This document shows, one piece after another, positions 36,497 to 43,559 of a stretch of DNA of 64,000 bases (position 1 is its first letter; each line of letters starts with the position of its first letter). Source of the DNA: JAPUDQ01 sp964573015 (GTDB taxonomy: Bacteria; Patescibacteriota; Saccharimonadia; Saccharimonadales; Saccharimonadaceae); assembly GCA_964573015.1 (NCBI GenBank), contig CAZNHZ010000002.1, positions 62,001 to 126,000 of the forward strand, in the 5' to 3' direction. Under the pieces are notes generated by a model. That model was not told where the DNA came from and did not search any database. It saw only the letters and a list, made by a program, of their open reading frames with translations. The position numbers were made by a program, and so were the translations under genes.

Positions 36497-36693
36497 AGAG
36501 ATATAACGATCTGATTTTACAGAGGTATTCTCAGGTGACAATATTAAATGCTACACACAGTATTAAGAAGAAAAAAGTAAGTATTATATTATATGTAGTA
36601 CTCCATCCTCAAAGTTTTATTTCCCATATATGAGTCGATAATAACGATTACATACTAGCAAAATAAGATAAAAAGCACTATCATTAATGCAAC

Positions 36694-37200
36694 ATGTCCA
36701 AAAAAAATAAAAAAACGAAATTTAAACTACTGATTGAGTTTATCAAGGTTCAGATTGCCGGAAATATTCTTTTTTGGGTGACCTATGGGTCGTATTTTAT
36801 TTTTGACTCAATAGCGCGCATACCGTATCCGGTAAGTTTTGTCATGGCGTCAATCACTGGCAATATCGTCTTTTTCTTGGTCGATCGGCACTGGATATAT
36901 AATGCGAAAAACGGCAAACGAAAATCATCGCGCGAGATATTTCGGTTTATCATTTTTATGGTTGTAAACTTTTTCTTGAACCTGTTTATAGTCGAAAGCC
37001 TGAACGATCGTTTGGAAATAACGCCATACATTGGGCAGTTTATCTCGGCAGCATTTTTCAGCGTTTGGACATTTTTGGGACTACATTTTTGGGTGTTTCA
37101 GCCGGAATATACTCGACACCCTGCCCTAACATACACTCGACGGAGGAAAAAGACAAATGGACGAAAATCGGCCAAGCAAAAAGCAGCGCGAGCTACTTAA
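36694..37200 (+). CDS. GtrA-like family membrane protein
   Basis: 168 aa with four hydrophobic segments (about residues 20-38, 48-66, 85-107, 118-138), the fold of GtrA proteins, which assist transfer or flipping of lipid-linked sugars. Conserved features include FIKVQIAGNILFWVTYG and ASITGNIVFFLVDRHWIYNA. The C-terminus is strongly basic (RRRKKTNGRKSAKQKAARAT), longer than typical. The tail overlaps the LexA-like gene by 44 bp. It may serve the DPM1/GtrB-like enzyme at 14840-15781. Confidence 0.85.
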   Translation: MSKKNKKTKFKLLIEFIKVQIAGNILFWVTYGSYFIFDSIARIPYPVSFVMASITGNIVFFLVDRHWIYNAKNGKRKSSREIFRFIIFMVVNFFLNLFIVESLNDRLEITPYIGQFISAAFFSVWTFLGLHFWVFQPEYTRHPALTYTRRRKKTNGRKSAKQKAARAT

Positions 37201-37612
37201 TTTTATCGACGGGTTTGTCAAGGGCTATGGCTATGGCCCGAGCTATCGCGAGATTATGCGAGCTCTTAATTATAAATCGGTGTCGACGGTTGCGGCTCAT
37301 GTTGACAATCTTATCGCCAAAGGGCATTTAATCAAAAAAGATAATTCCGCTCGCACGCTGGAGGCGGTATCGCCAAGTGTGACAGCCCAGCATCAACCAT
37401 CTGCACATTTACATGTCGATATGCATAAGCAATGGCTGGTCGAACGGGTAAAAATGAGGATAAAGTCGTATCACGGTAAGCCTGATGATACGAAACGGGC
37501 AAATGCTGAGACACTGATTGAGTCGGTTAGACTTTTGGTAGATCATAGCGCCGCGGAAGAACTCGAAAAGCTGCTCGCTTCAGAGGTTTACACCTCTAAA
37601 GAAACAGGGTAA
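37157..37612 (+). CDS. LexA-type winged-helix DNA-binding protein lacking the peptidase domain
   Basis: 151 aa. Residues about 5-68 match the LexA DNA-binding domain: SKKQRELLNFIDGFVKGYGYGPSYREI, then LNYKSVSTVAAHVDNLIAKGHLIKKDN and the wing. The C-terminal half shows none of the S24 peptidase motifs (no AG cleavage site, no Ser-Lys dyad) and seems helical. It therefore cannot undergo RecA-triggered self-cleavage in the usual way. It begins inside the GtrA gene (44-bp overlap). Its target is unknown; control of an SOS-like set or of its own operon is possible. Confidence 0.8.
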   Translation: MDENRPSKKQRELLNFIDGFVKGYGYGPSYREIMRALNYKSVSTVAAHVDNLIAKGHLIKKDNSARTLEAVSPSVTAQHQPSAHLHVDMHKQWLVERVKMRIKSYHGKPDDTKRANAETLIESVRLLVDHSAAEELEKLLASEVYTSKETG

Positions 37613-37661
37613 AATAGCTCTTGTATAATTCGCCAAGCAGCGGATCGCACCTAACAATCAC

Positions 37662-37687
37662 CAGACCACTTCTACCAAGGTGGTCTG
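37662..37687 (+). other. Hairpin just upstream of tRNA-Asn
   Basis: CAGACCAC (37662-37669) pairs with GTGGTCTG (37680-37687) around a 10-base loop, ending 5 bases before the tRNA. A TATAAT at 37624-37629 suggests the promoter is upstream, so the hairpin would be in the tRNA leader and may guide RNase P processing. Confidence 0.4.
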
Positions 37688-37692
37688 AACAT

Positions 37693-37767
37693 TCCGGCGT
37701 AGCGCAGCGGTAGCGCAGTTGACTGTTAATCAATTGGTCGCTGGTTCGAATCCAGCCGCCGGAGCCA
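37693..37767 (+). tRNA. tRNA-Asn (GTT)
   Basis: A full cloverleaf is seen: acceptor TCCGGCG/CGCCGGA, D arm with AGCGCAGCGGTAGCGCA, anticodon loop CTGTTAA on a 5-bp stem (anticodon GTT), T arm GCTGG-TTCGAAT-CCAGC, discriminator G and an encoded CCA. It serves AAC/AAU codons. Confidence 0.97.
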
Positions 37768-38001
37768 GACTCAGCAGGTAAATACCCAGACCGGGTTCCC
37801 TCACCAAAAGTCAGATTTACCCCTTGAGTCAGACAAAAGTACCAATTCTTACCATAAGGTACAAAACCGATGGAACCGTCCGAAAGGGCGGATCTTTCAT
37901 TTCACCCCTGTAGACGAGTTTCAACCCAGTGTCTCATATCTTGAAAGAGCAAGCACCACAAAAATGACCCGTTTCCTAGACCTATTCAGGATTACCACAA
38001 A
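37768..38001. other. Intergenic region between tRNA-Asn and the clpB promoter
   Basis: No gene is seen. CCGTCC-GAAA-GGGCGG at 37876-37891 forms a 6-bp stem closed by a GNRA tetraloop, followed by a U-rich stretch ATCTTTCATTT; it may be a weak terminator for the tRNA transcript. Confidence 0.4.
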
Positions 38002-38039
38002 TTAGCACTCTTGATATGAGAGTGCTAATTTACTATAAT
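38002..38039 (+). promoter_or_regulatory. CIRCE operator overlapping the clpB promoter
   Basis: TTAGCACTC (38002-38010), a 9-bp spacer and GAGTGCTAA (38020-38028) make a perfect CIRCE element, the binding site of the heat-shock repressor HrcA. The spacer contains TTGATA (38011-38016), which together with TATAAT (38034-38039) at 17-bp spacing forms a strong sigma-70 promoter. The AAGGAGG ribosome-binding site begins at 38046, close to the expected start of transcription. Confidence 0.93.
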
Positions 38040-38058
38040 TTAATTAAGGAGGTTCGTT

Positions 38059-40194
38059 ATGCAATCAGATGATAGTAGCAAGAAATCACTTGAACAATTT
38101 GGACAAGACTTCACAGCGCTTGCACGCGAAGGCAAACTCGATCCTGTTATTGGCCGCGATGAAGAAATTCGTCGCTGTATGCAAATTTTGTCACGAAGAA
38201 GCAAGAATAATCCGGTGCTTATTGGCGAGCCTGGCGTAGGCAAAACCGCAATTGTAGAAGGCTTAGCCCAGCGAATAATCAAAGGTGACGTTCCGCAAAG
38301 TCTTAGAAACAAACGCCTGATCGGGCTTGAAATCAGCAGCATACTGGCAGGCGCTGGCTATCGGGGCCAGTTTGAGGAACGACTACAAGCAGTCTTAAAA
38401 GAAATTGAGGAAGCGGCTGGCGAGATTATTCTATTCATCGATGAAATTCATACTATTGTTGGTGCCGGAAAGGCAGAAGGTGCCGTAGATGCAGCCAATA
38501 TGCTCAAGCCAATGATGGCGCGAGGCAAACTGCATCTTATTGGTGCCACAACGCTTAATGAGTATAAGCAGTACATTGAAAAAGATGCGGCACTAGAGCG
38601 TCGCTTGCAGCCAGTGTATGTTGGCGAGCCAGATTTTGATGACACAGTCGCCATACTGCGCGGTCTGCAAGAGAAATACGAAGTCCATCATGGAGTTAAA
38701 ATTCTTGACGATGCGATTGTGGCGGCGGCTCGTTTAAGTGATCGCTATATTACCGAGCGTTTTTTGCCCGATAAGGCTGTCGACCTGATAGACGAAGCAA
38801 CGTCTGCTCTGAAGATGCAGCTTGACTCTAAACCTATAGAGCTTGACCGCTTAAATAGGCGTATTATGCAGCTCCAGATTGAGCAGACGGCACTGAAAAA
38901 AGACAAAAGCGAGACGGCAAAGCACAGAAAAGCCGAAATAGAACAAGATATTACCACTCTATCTGAACAAGCAAAAACGCTTGAAGCGGCTTGGCAAAAA
39001 GAGAAGGCATTGATTGATAAGTTAAACACCGAGAATGAGAAACTCGAAGCAGCCAAGACAGAGTTGGAATTGGCAGAAAACGAAGGTGACCTAAGTACTG
39101 CTAGTCGTATTAAGTATGGCGAGATTCCTGAAATTGAACAAAACATCACCGAGTATCGACGACAGATCAATATGATACCAGCCGATAAGCGGCTGCTAAG
39201 AGATGAGGTTACTGCTGACGACATTGCTGCGGTTGTGTCGCGCTGGACCGGTATACCAGTGGATCGCTTCAAAGAGAGCGAAACTCAAAAACTCACTCAC
39301 CTAGAAGAAGACTTGCACAAGCGTGTAATAGGACAAGACAGAGCAGTTCAAGCTGTAGCAAATGCCATTAGGCGCTCGCGCGCCGGCATAGGCGACCAAA
39401 AGCGACCTATCGGCTCGTTTTTGTTCCTTGGCCCAACAGGAGTAGGCAAAACCGAACTCGCAAAAAGTCTGGCGGCATCTTTGTTTGATGATGAACGGGC
39501 GATTACGCGAATCGACATGAGCGAATATATGGAAAAGCATGCGGTCTCTCGCTTGATAGGCTCTCCTCCGGGGTATATAGGGTATGAACAGGGTGGTCAG
39601 CTCACTGAAGCAATACGCCGCAGGCCTTATAGTATTGTGCTCTTTGATGAGATTGAAAAAGCACATCAAGATGTCTTTAACGTATTATTGCAGGTCTTAG
39701 ATGACGGCAGACTCACAGATGGTCAAGGGCGAAATGTAAACTTTTCTAACACAGTCATCATTATGACCAGTAACATTGGCTCGCAGTTTATTCAAGAATG
39801 GGACGGTAAGGATTTCAATAATCTAGAAGTAGCCTTGCACAAAGAGCTAGGTAAACATTTCCGACCCGAATTTATTAATCGCATTGACGATATTGTTATT
39901 TTTGACCGCATCAAAAAAGAAGACATGAAGCATATTGTTGAAGTTCAGTTACATGCTATGCTTGCGGATATTGAGAAATCGAAAAATATAAATATCCTCT
40001 TTACACCCCAAGCAAAAGCGGCGCTGGCTCAAGAAGGTTACGATAAAGCTTTTGGTGCACGGCCATTGAAACGAGTAATACAAAAACGCATTCTCGATGA
40101 GCTCGCTCGACAAATCATTGTAGGTAAGGTGTCAGAAAACTCGAAAGTTACCGTTGACTATGATGGCGAAGATTTTTCAATAAAAACGATATAA
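38059..40194 (+). CDS. clpB: ClpB-type AAA+ disaggregase lacking the N-terminal domain
   Basis: Hsp100 proteins unfold or rescue aggregated proteins. At 711 aa this one is about 150 residues shorter than ClpB: it begins directly with the linker (EQFGQDFTALAREGKLDPVIGRD) and lacks the Clp_N repeats. NBD1 has Walker A GEPGVGKT at 56-63 and LFIDEIH near 125; a long coiled-coil middle domain runs from about 255 to 380; NBD2 has GPTGVGKT at 458-465 and DEIEKAH. No ClpP-docking IGF-type loop stands out, so disaggregation with DnaK is more likely than proteolysis. Controlled by CIRCE/HrcA. dnaK is not in the window. Confidence 0.93.
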   Translation: MQSDDSSKKSLEQFGQDFTALAREGKLDPVIGRDEEIRRCMQILSRRSKNNPVLIGEPGVGKTAIVEGLAQRIIKGDVPQSLRNKRLIGLEISSILAGAGYRGQFEERLQAVLKEIEEAAGEIILFIDEIHTIVGAGKAEGAVDAANMLKPMMARGKLHLIGATTLNEYKQYIEKDAALERRLQPVYVGEPDFDDTVAILRGLQEKYEVHHGVKILDDAIVAAARLSDRYITERFLPDKAVDLIDEATSALKMQLDSKPIELDRLNRRIMQLQIEQTALKKDKSETAKHRKAEIEQDITTLSEQAKTLEAAWQKEKALIDKLNTENEKLEAAKTELELAENEGDLSTASRIKYGEIPEIEQNITEYRRQINMIPADKRLLRDEVTADDIAAVVSRWTGIPVDRFKESETQKLTHLEEDLHKRVIGQDRAVQAVANAIRRSRAGIGDQKRPIGSFLFLGPTGVGKTELAKSLAASLFDDERAITRIDMSEYMEKHAVSRLIGSPPGYIGYEQGGQLTEAIRRRPYSIVLFDEIEKAHQDVFNVLLQVLDDGRLTDGQGRNVNFSNTVIIMTSNIGSQFIQEWDGKDFNNLEVALHKELGKHFRPEFINRIDDIVIFDRIKKEDMKHIVEVQLHAMLADIEKSKNINILFTPQAKAALAQEGYDKAFGARPLKRVIQKRILDELARQIIVGKVSENSKVTVDYDGEDFSIKTI

Positions 40195-40332
40195 CACGAC
40201 ACCTAACGGATGTTGGTTGAAATATAGTAACCTTAAAGTCGTTATTAGATATAGTTGGTTAGAAATCAATCCTAACGTAAAAATGCTCTAAGTAGTTCGT
40301 CATAGCCACGAAATTCACAAAAGTAGATTGAA

Positions 40333-40370
40333 TTAGCACTCTTGACATGAGAGTGCTAATTTTCTACACT
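40333..40370 (+). promoter_or_regulatory. CIRCE operator overlapping the hsp20 promoter
   Basis: TTAGCACTC (40333-40341), spacer TTGACATGA and GAGTGCTAA (40351-40359) form a perfect CIRCE. TTGACA (40342-40347) in the spacer plus TACACT (40365-40370) at 17 bp is a good promoter. The design matches that of clpB. The leader to the hsp20 ATG is about 56 bases. Confidence 0.93.
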
Positions 40371-40432
40371 GAATATAGAAGCTTAGTATGCTTCTCTGGA
40401 AACCATTAAAACAATGATGAAAGGAGAAAATT

Positions 40433-40858
40433 ATGAGCAATCTTGTAAAGTGGGATCCGTTTGTAGAACTCTCTGCACTACAAAAGCAATTCTTTGGTGA
40501 TGACTGGATGTCGCCACTAAAAGGCGTTAACATCCCAACAACTGACGTATTCACTAAAGACAACAACCTAGTAGTCGAGGCACATTTACCAAACTTCGAG
40601 CAAAAGGATGTGAATATTGAAGTGGAAAACGGTGCTCTTGTAATCAGTGCGGAGCGACACGAGAAAGAAGAGGATAAAGGTAAGCAATACGTCGTTCGCG
40701 AAAGCTCCAGTAGCTTTTACCGCCGAATTGCGCTACCGAAACGAGCTAATGCCGACAAGATTGAAGCACACTTGGACGATGGCGTGTTGAAGGTCAGCGT
40801 ACCCCTAACACCGCTACCAGAACCTAAGAAAATCGCCATCAGTTCGAAGAAAAAGTAA
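40433..40858 (+). CDS. hsp20: Small heat-shock protein (Hsp20/alpha-crystallin)
   Basis: sHsps hold unfolding proteins for refolding by ClpB/DnaK. The 141-aa protein has an alpha-crystallin domain from about residue 35 (TTDVFTKDNNLVVEAHLPNF) to about 130, with FYRRIALPKRANADKIEAHLDDGVLKVSVP, the hallmark end of the fold. The ribosome-binding site AAGGAG lies at 40421-40426. It is monocistronic: a CIRCE promoter upstream, a strong terminator downstream. With clpB it forms a small HrcA regulon here. Confidence 0.95.
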   Translation: MSNLVKWDPFVELSALQKQFFGDDWMSPLKGVNIPTTDVFTKDNNLVVEAHLPNFEQKDVNIEVENGALVISAERHEKEEDKGKQYVVRESSSSFYRRIALPKRANADKIEAHLDDGVLKVSVPLTPLPEPKKIAISSKKK

Positions 40859-40875
40859 CATTGTAGGATCCGACT

Positions 40876-40905
40876 AAAGAGGCTCGTTATTGAGCCTCTT
40901 TTTTT
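40876..40905 (+). terminator. Rho-independent terminator after hsp20
   Basis: AAAGAGGCTC (40876-40885) pairs with GAGCCTCTTT (40892-40901) around a 6-base loop, followed by a T run. Confidence 0.9.
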
Positions 40906-41470
40906 ATGACAAGTGCGGTATTTGTTCGTTAAATACCATAATAAATGAGACACTTCAAATATATGCGTTTCGTGTCTCATTTGTCTCATTTTGTTTTCCC
41001 CAACTCTGTAATAGTTCGTGACCAGTAAGCTTAGCCATAGAAAAGCCACCCCTTGTGGGTGGTTTTTCTATGGCTTTCCCGTCGGTCTGGTTCCGTACCA
41101 TCGACTCGGCAGCATAGCTGCCGAAATTCGCTGGTACGGCGTAGCGCAGCGAAGCGAGAAAAGCACTAAGTATTTTTTTCGCAAGCAAGCGGAGGAGTCA
41201 GCCGACTGGCGGACGCTATCCAGCCGCCGTGTTAAAATCGGAAATATTATATCTGTTCAGGGTTAGATTCTGCTTCAATAACCGAGATTGTTGAGTTTAT
41301 AAATGCAATTCGAAGAGATTGTATAGCCTGTGCAAAAGTAAATTTTTGCATAATGTGAGTTATCGCAGTGACAATCTGGGGCGGTAGAGGCATCAATTGT
41401 AACGATGATAAATATAATGAATACGAAACAAATATAGCGTATACTACGTAAATGATTGAGATGATAAATC
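40906..41470. other. Highly structured gap between hsp20 and zwf, no gene recognised
   Basis: The gap holds several inverted repeats. AAATGAGACAC (40943-40953) pairs with 40972-40982. A 19-bp stem with one G-U joins 41033-41051 to 41057-41075 around loop CTTGT. CCGTACCA (41093-41100) pairs with TGGTACGG (41132-41139) and encloses CGGCAGC-ATA-GCTGCCG (41107-41123). Further GC-rich inverted repeats occur around 41200-41230. Open frames on both strands look unlike proteins. It may be a non-coding RNA or a remnant of an inserted element. Confidence 0.5.
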
Positions 41471-42757
41471 ATGACGACTAAGATTGTTATTTTTGGCATA
41501 ACGGGCGATCTGTCCAGGCGGATGCTGTTGCCGGCGCTAAGAAAAATTGTAGATAAAAAAATAATTGGCAAAGTGCGGATAATCGGTGTGTCGCGGAGTG
41601 ACATCGATATCAAAAAAATCGTCGGTCAGGAATTAGCCGCCGTAGCCAGCAGCTGCCGAGTAAATTTGGCGGAAATAAACGACTACAAGATATTGAAAAA
41701 GCAGCTGGCGCTCCAAGCCGATGAGCAACTTGTGGTGTATTTGGCCGTACCGCCTCTGGCGGCGACGCGGATTACAGAAAATATCGGTGCGGTCGGACTC
41801 AATACAAAAAATGTAAAAATATTATTTGAAAAACCGTTTGGTATTGATTTGCAATCGGCGCGCGAGATGGTGGCCGATACCGGCAGGTTTTTTGCCGAGG
41901 AGCAGATTTATCGAATTGACCATTATCTGGCTAAAGAAATGGCCCAAAACATCGTCGCCTTTCGCAGCGGCAACGCCATACTCAGAAATGTCTGGAATCG
42001 ACAATCGATAGAAAGCATCACCATTCTTGCTTTAGAAAATGTCGGTGTCGAGCACCGGGCGGATTTTTATGAGCAGGCCGGGGCGCTACGTGATGTCGTG
42101 CAGGGACATTTGATGCAGCTTTTGTCGCTGATCTTGATGGACACGCCGTCGCGACTTGATTGGGATCAGTTGCCGTCACTGCGCCATCAGGCGATTGCCC
42201 GTCTGCTGCCGGCCGATCCGGCGCGGGCGTATCGTGCTCAGTACGATGGCTATCAGACAGAGGTCGATAATCCGAAGAGTCGGATCGAAACGTTTGTGGC
42301 GGTGGAGCTTTTTAGCAATTCCGGTCACTGGGAAGGTGTGCCGCTGTGGCTGATAACCGGCAAAGCGCTTGACAAAAAAAGCACGGAGATCAAGATTAAG
42401 TTTCGGGCGGCGAACGATGAGCAGAGTAACTGTCTGCGATTTCAGATACAACCGGACGAAGGCATCGCGATTGATTTATATACAAAGAAGCCAGGATATG
42501 ATCGGGAATTTGAGACGCAACAGCTAGCTTTTCGCTATCCTGAAGACACGATTTTGCCCAAGGCTTACGAACAAGTCATTGTTGATGCGGTGTTGTCGCG
42601 CAAAAGCTTGTTTACCGGCAGCGATGAAATAATCGACAGCTGGCGAGTGCTTCAGCCACTGCTGGATGCGTGGTATATGGACGACCGACCGCTCTATCAA
42701 TACAAAAAAGGCAGTGAATATAGCGATGTTTTAGGCAATCAGTTTTTGTCACGATGA
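41471..42757 (+). CDS. zwf: Glucose-6-phosphate 1-dehydrogenase
   Basis: Zwf oxidises glucose-6-phosphate to 6-phosphogluconolactone and gives NADPH. The 428-aa protein is somewhat short but has the core: an N-terminal Rossmann motif GITGDLSRR (about 9-17), the active site RIDHYLAKE starting near residue 147, and downstream LENVGVEHRADFYEQAGALRDVVQGH-type sequence found throughout the family. The shorter length appears to come from trimmed C-terminal loops rather than a break. No gnd or pgl gene is adjacent. The structured gap upstream might hold its regulation. Confidence 0.93.
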   Translation: MTTKIVIFGITGDLSRRMLLPALRKIVDKKIIGKVRIIGVSRSDIDIKKIVGQELAAVASSCRVNLAEINDYKILKKQLALQADEQLVVYLAVPPLAATRITENIGAVGLNTKNVKILFEKPFGIDLQSAREMVADTGRFFAEEQIYRIDHYLAKEMAQNIVAFRSGNAILRNVWNRQSIESITILALENVGVEHRADFYEQAGALRDVVQGHLMQLLSLILMDTPSRLDWDQLPSLRHQAIARLLPADPARAYRAQYDGYQTEVDNPKSRIETFVAVELFSNSGHWEGVPLWLITGKALDKKSTEIKIKFRAANDEQSNCLRFQIQPDEGIAIDLYTKKPGYDREFETQQLAFRYPEDTILPKAYEQVIVDAVLSRKSLFTGSDEIIDSWRVLQPLLDAWYMDDRPLYQYKKGSEYSDVLGNQFLSR

Positions 42758-42765
42758 TGTAACGC

Positions 42766-43071
42766 GTGGTGTATCGTACCTTTGCTATATTACACTACAT
42801 GATACCGTGGTTATTGTTTGAGACTTGTTTGATACTGCTGATCATTTCGGTGCGTCGTGATCTGCGGTCGTTTCTCAATGCGGTGCTGTTGTTTCTCGCC
42901 CTCGGATTTTTATTTTTAGCGGTGACGGTGACGGCCTATAGGACGGTTTGGCATGATAGCATGTTGCTCATTCTCTATGTGCTGCTGCCGTTTTCGATCA
43001 GGGCACGGTCGACGATCGCTTTCATCTCGTCCAGTGAGATATCCGGCTGTTTGAACGCGCCGTTTTCGTAG
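42766..43071 (+). CDS. Possible truncated small membrane protein
   Basis: 101 aa; low certainty. After MIPWLLFETCLILLIIS three hydrophobic segments occur (to about residue 80), then a tail that is read across the zinc-ribbon gene on the other strand and does not look natural. It may be the remnant of a polytopic protein whose rest is lost. The 9-bp gap after zwf allows shared transcription. No function assigned. Confidence 0.3.
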   Translation: MVYRTFAILHYMIPWLLFETCLILLIISVRRDLRSFLNAVLLFLALGFLFLAVTVTAYRTVWHDSMLLILYVLLPFSIRARSTIAFISSSEISGCLNAPFS

Positions 43072-43184
43072 CACAGCGAACACCATTTTTCACTTCGACG
43101 GCCGTCGGCTCCCGTCCCGCGGCAATCGCCAGCATTTTTTGTGCTGAGCGGCATGCCGCAGCTTTGACATTGTTTTGATCCCAT
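42975..43184 (-). CDS. Small zinc-ribbon protein
   Basis: 69 aa. Two CxxC-type knuckles are seen: CQSCGMPL near residue 6 and WCSLCYENGAF near residue 35, with a following PDISLDEMKAIVDRAL helix. This is the pattern of the putative zinc-ribbon family that has only this domain. It is read on the minus strand and overlaps the doubtful membrane frame, so this one is more credible. Its role is unknown; such proteins are often linked to stress or redox genes. Confidence 0.75.
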   Translation of the reverse strand: MGSKQCQSCGMPLSTKNAGDCRGTGADGRRSEKWCSLCYENGAFKQPDISLDEMKAIVDRALIENGSST

Positions 43185-43205
43185 ATGTCTCCTACCGCGT
43201 TTGGT

Positions 43206-43511
43206 TTAAATGATAGTACCTTGTTTTTTAAGAATACCACGTACTGAGGGACTGATCACTTTGTCGGTGCGATGCGTGCAACCCAGCCAGCAACAAGGCC
43301 GACGTTCACCGTGAGCTAATTTGTCGACTGCAACCATGATCCGACGTGTTCGTGTTTCGGGCTTTTTGGCGTCTTCGATCCAACAAATAAATTCATTACG
43401 GGCGAGCGGAGTGAGGCTTTGCCATGTTTCGGAAAGAGCAGCATCGGCGATCAGGGTCTCACGTAAGTCGTGCGGTAAGGCATGAACTGTTCCGGACGGC
43501 AGCTTGTTCAT
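43206..43511 (-). CDS. YdeI/OmdA-type small protein
   Basis: 101 aa. The segment SLTPLARNEFICWIEDAKKPETRTRRIMVAVDKLAHG matches the YdeI/OmpD-associated C-terminal domain, where SPSxRREYVxWIxxAKRxETRxRRI is conserved. CCWLGCTHR follows. Its usual partner domain is absent, which leaves just the C-terminal half plus a cysteine-containing tail. Some relatives confer stress or bacteriocin tolerance; that function is not shown here. Confidence 0.7.
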   Translation of the reverse strand: MNKLPSGTVHALPHDLRETLIADAALSETWQSLTPLARNEFICWIEDAKKPETRTRRIMVAVDKLAHGERRPCCWLGCTHRTDKVISPSVRGILKKQGTII

Positions 43512-43559
43512 AAACCTATAATAACATTATCGATGCGAGGTCGATAAAATGCCGGACGG

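Noticed and set aside
41018..41266. Open frames on both strands in the hsp20-zwf gap
   Set aside because: They read through strong inverted repeats and show no domain, start site or protein-like composition; RNA structure is the better explanation.
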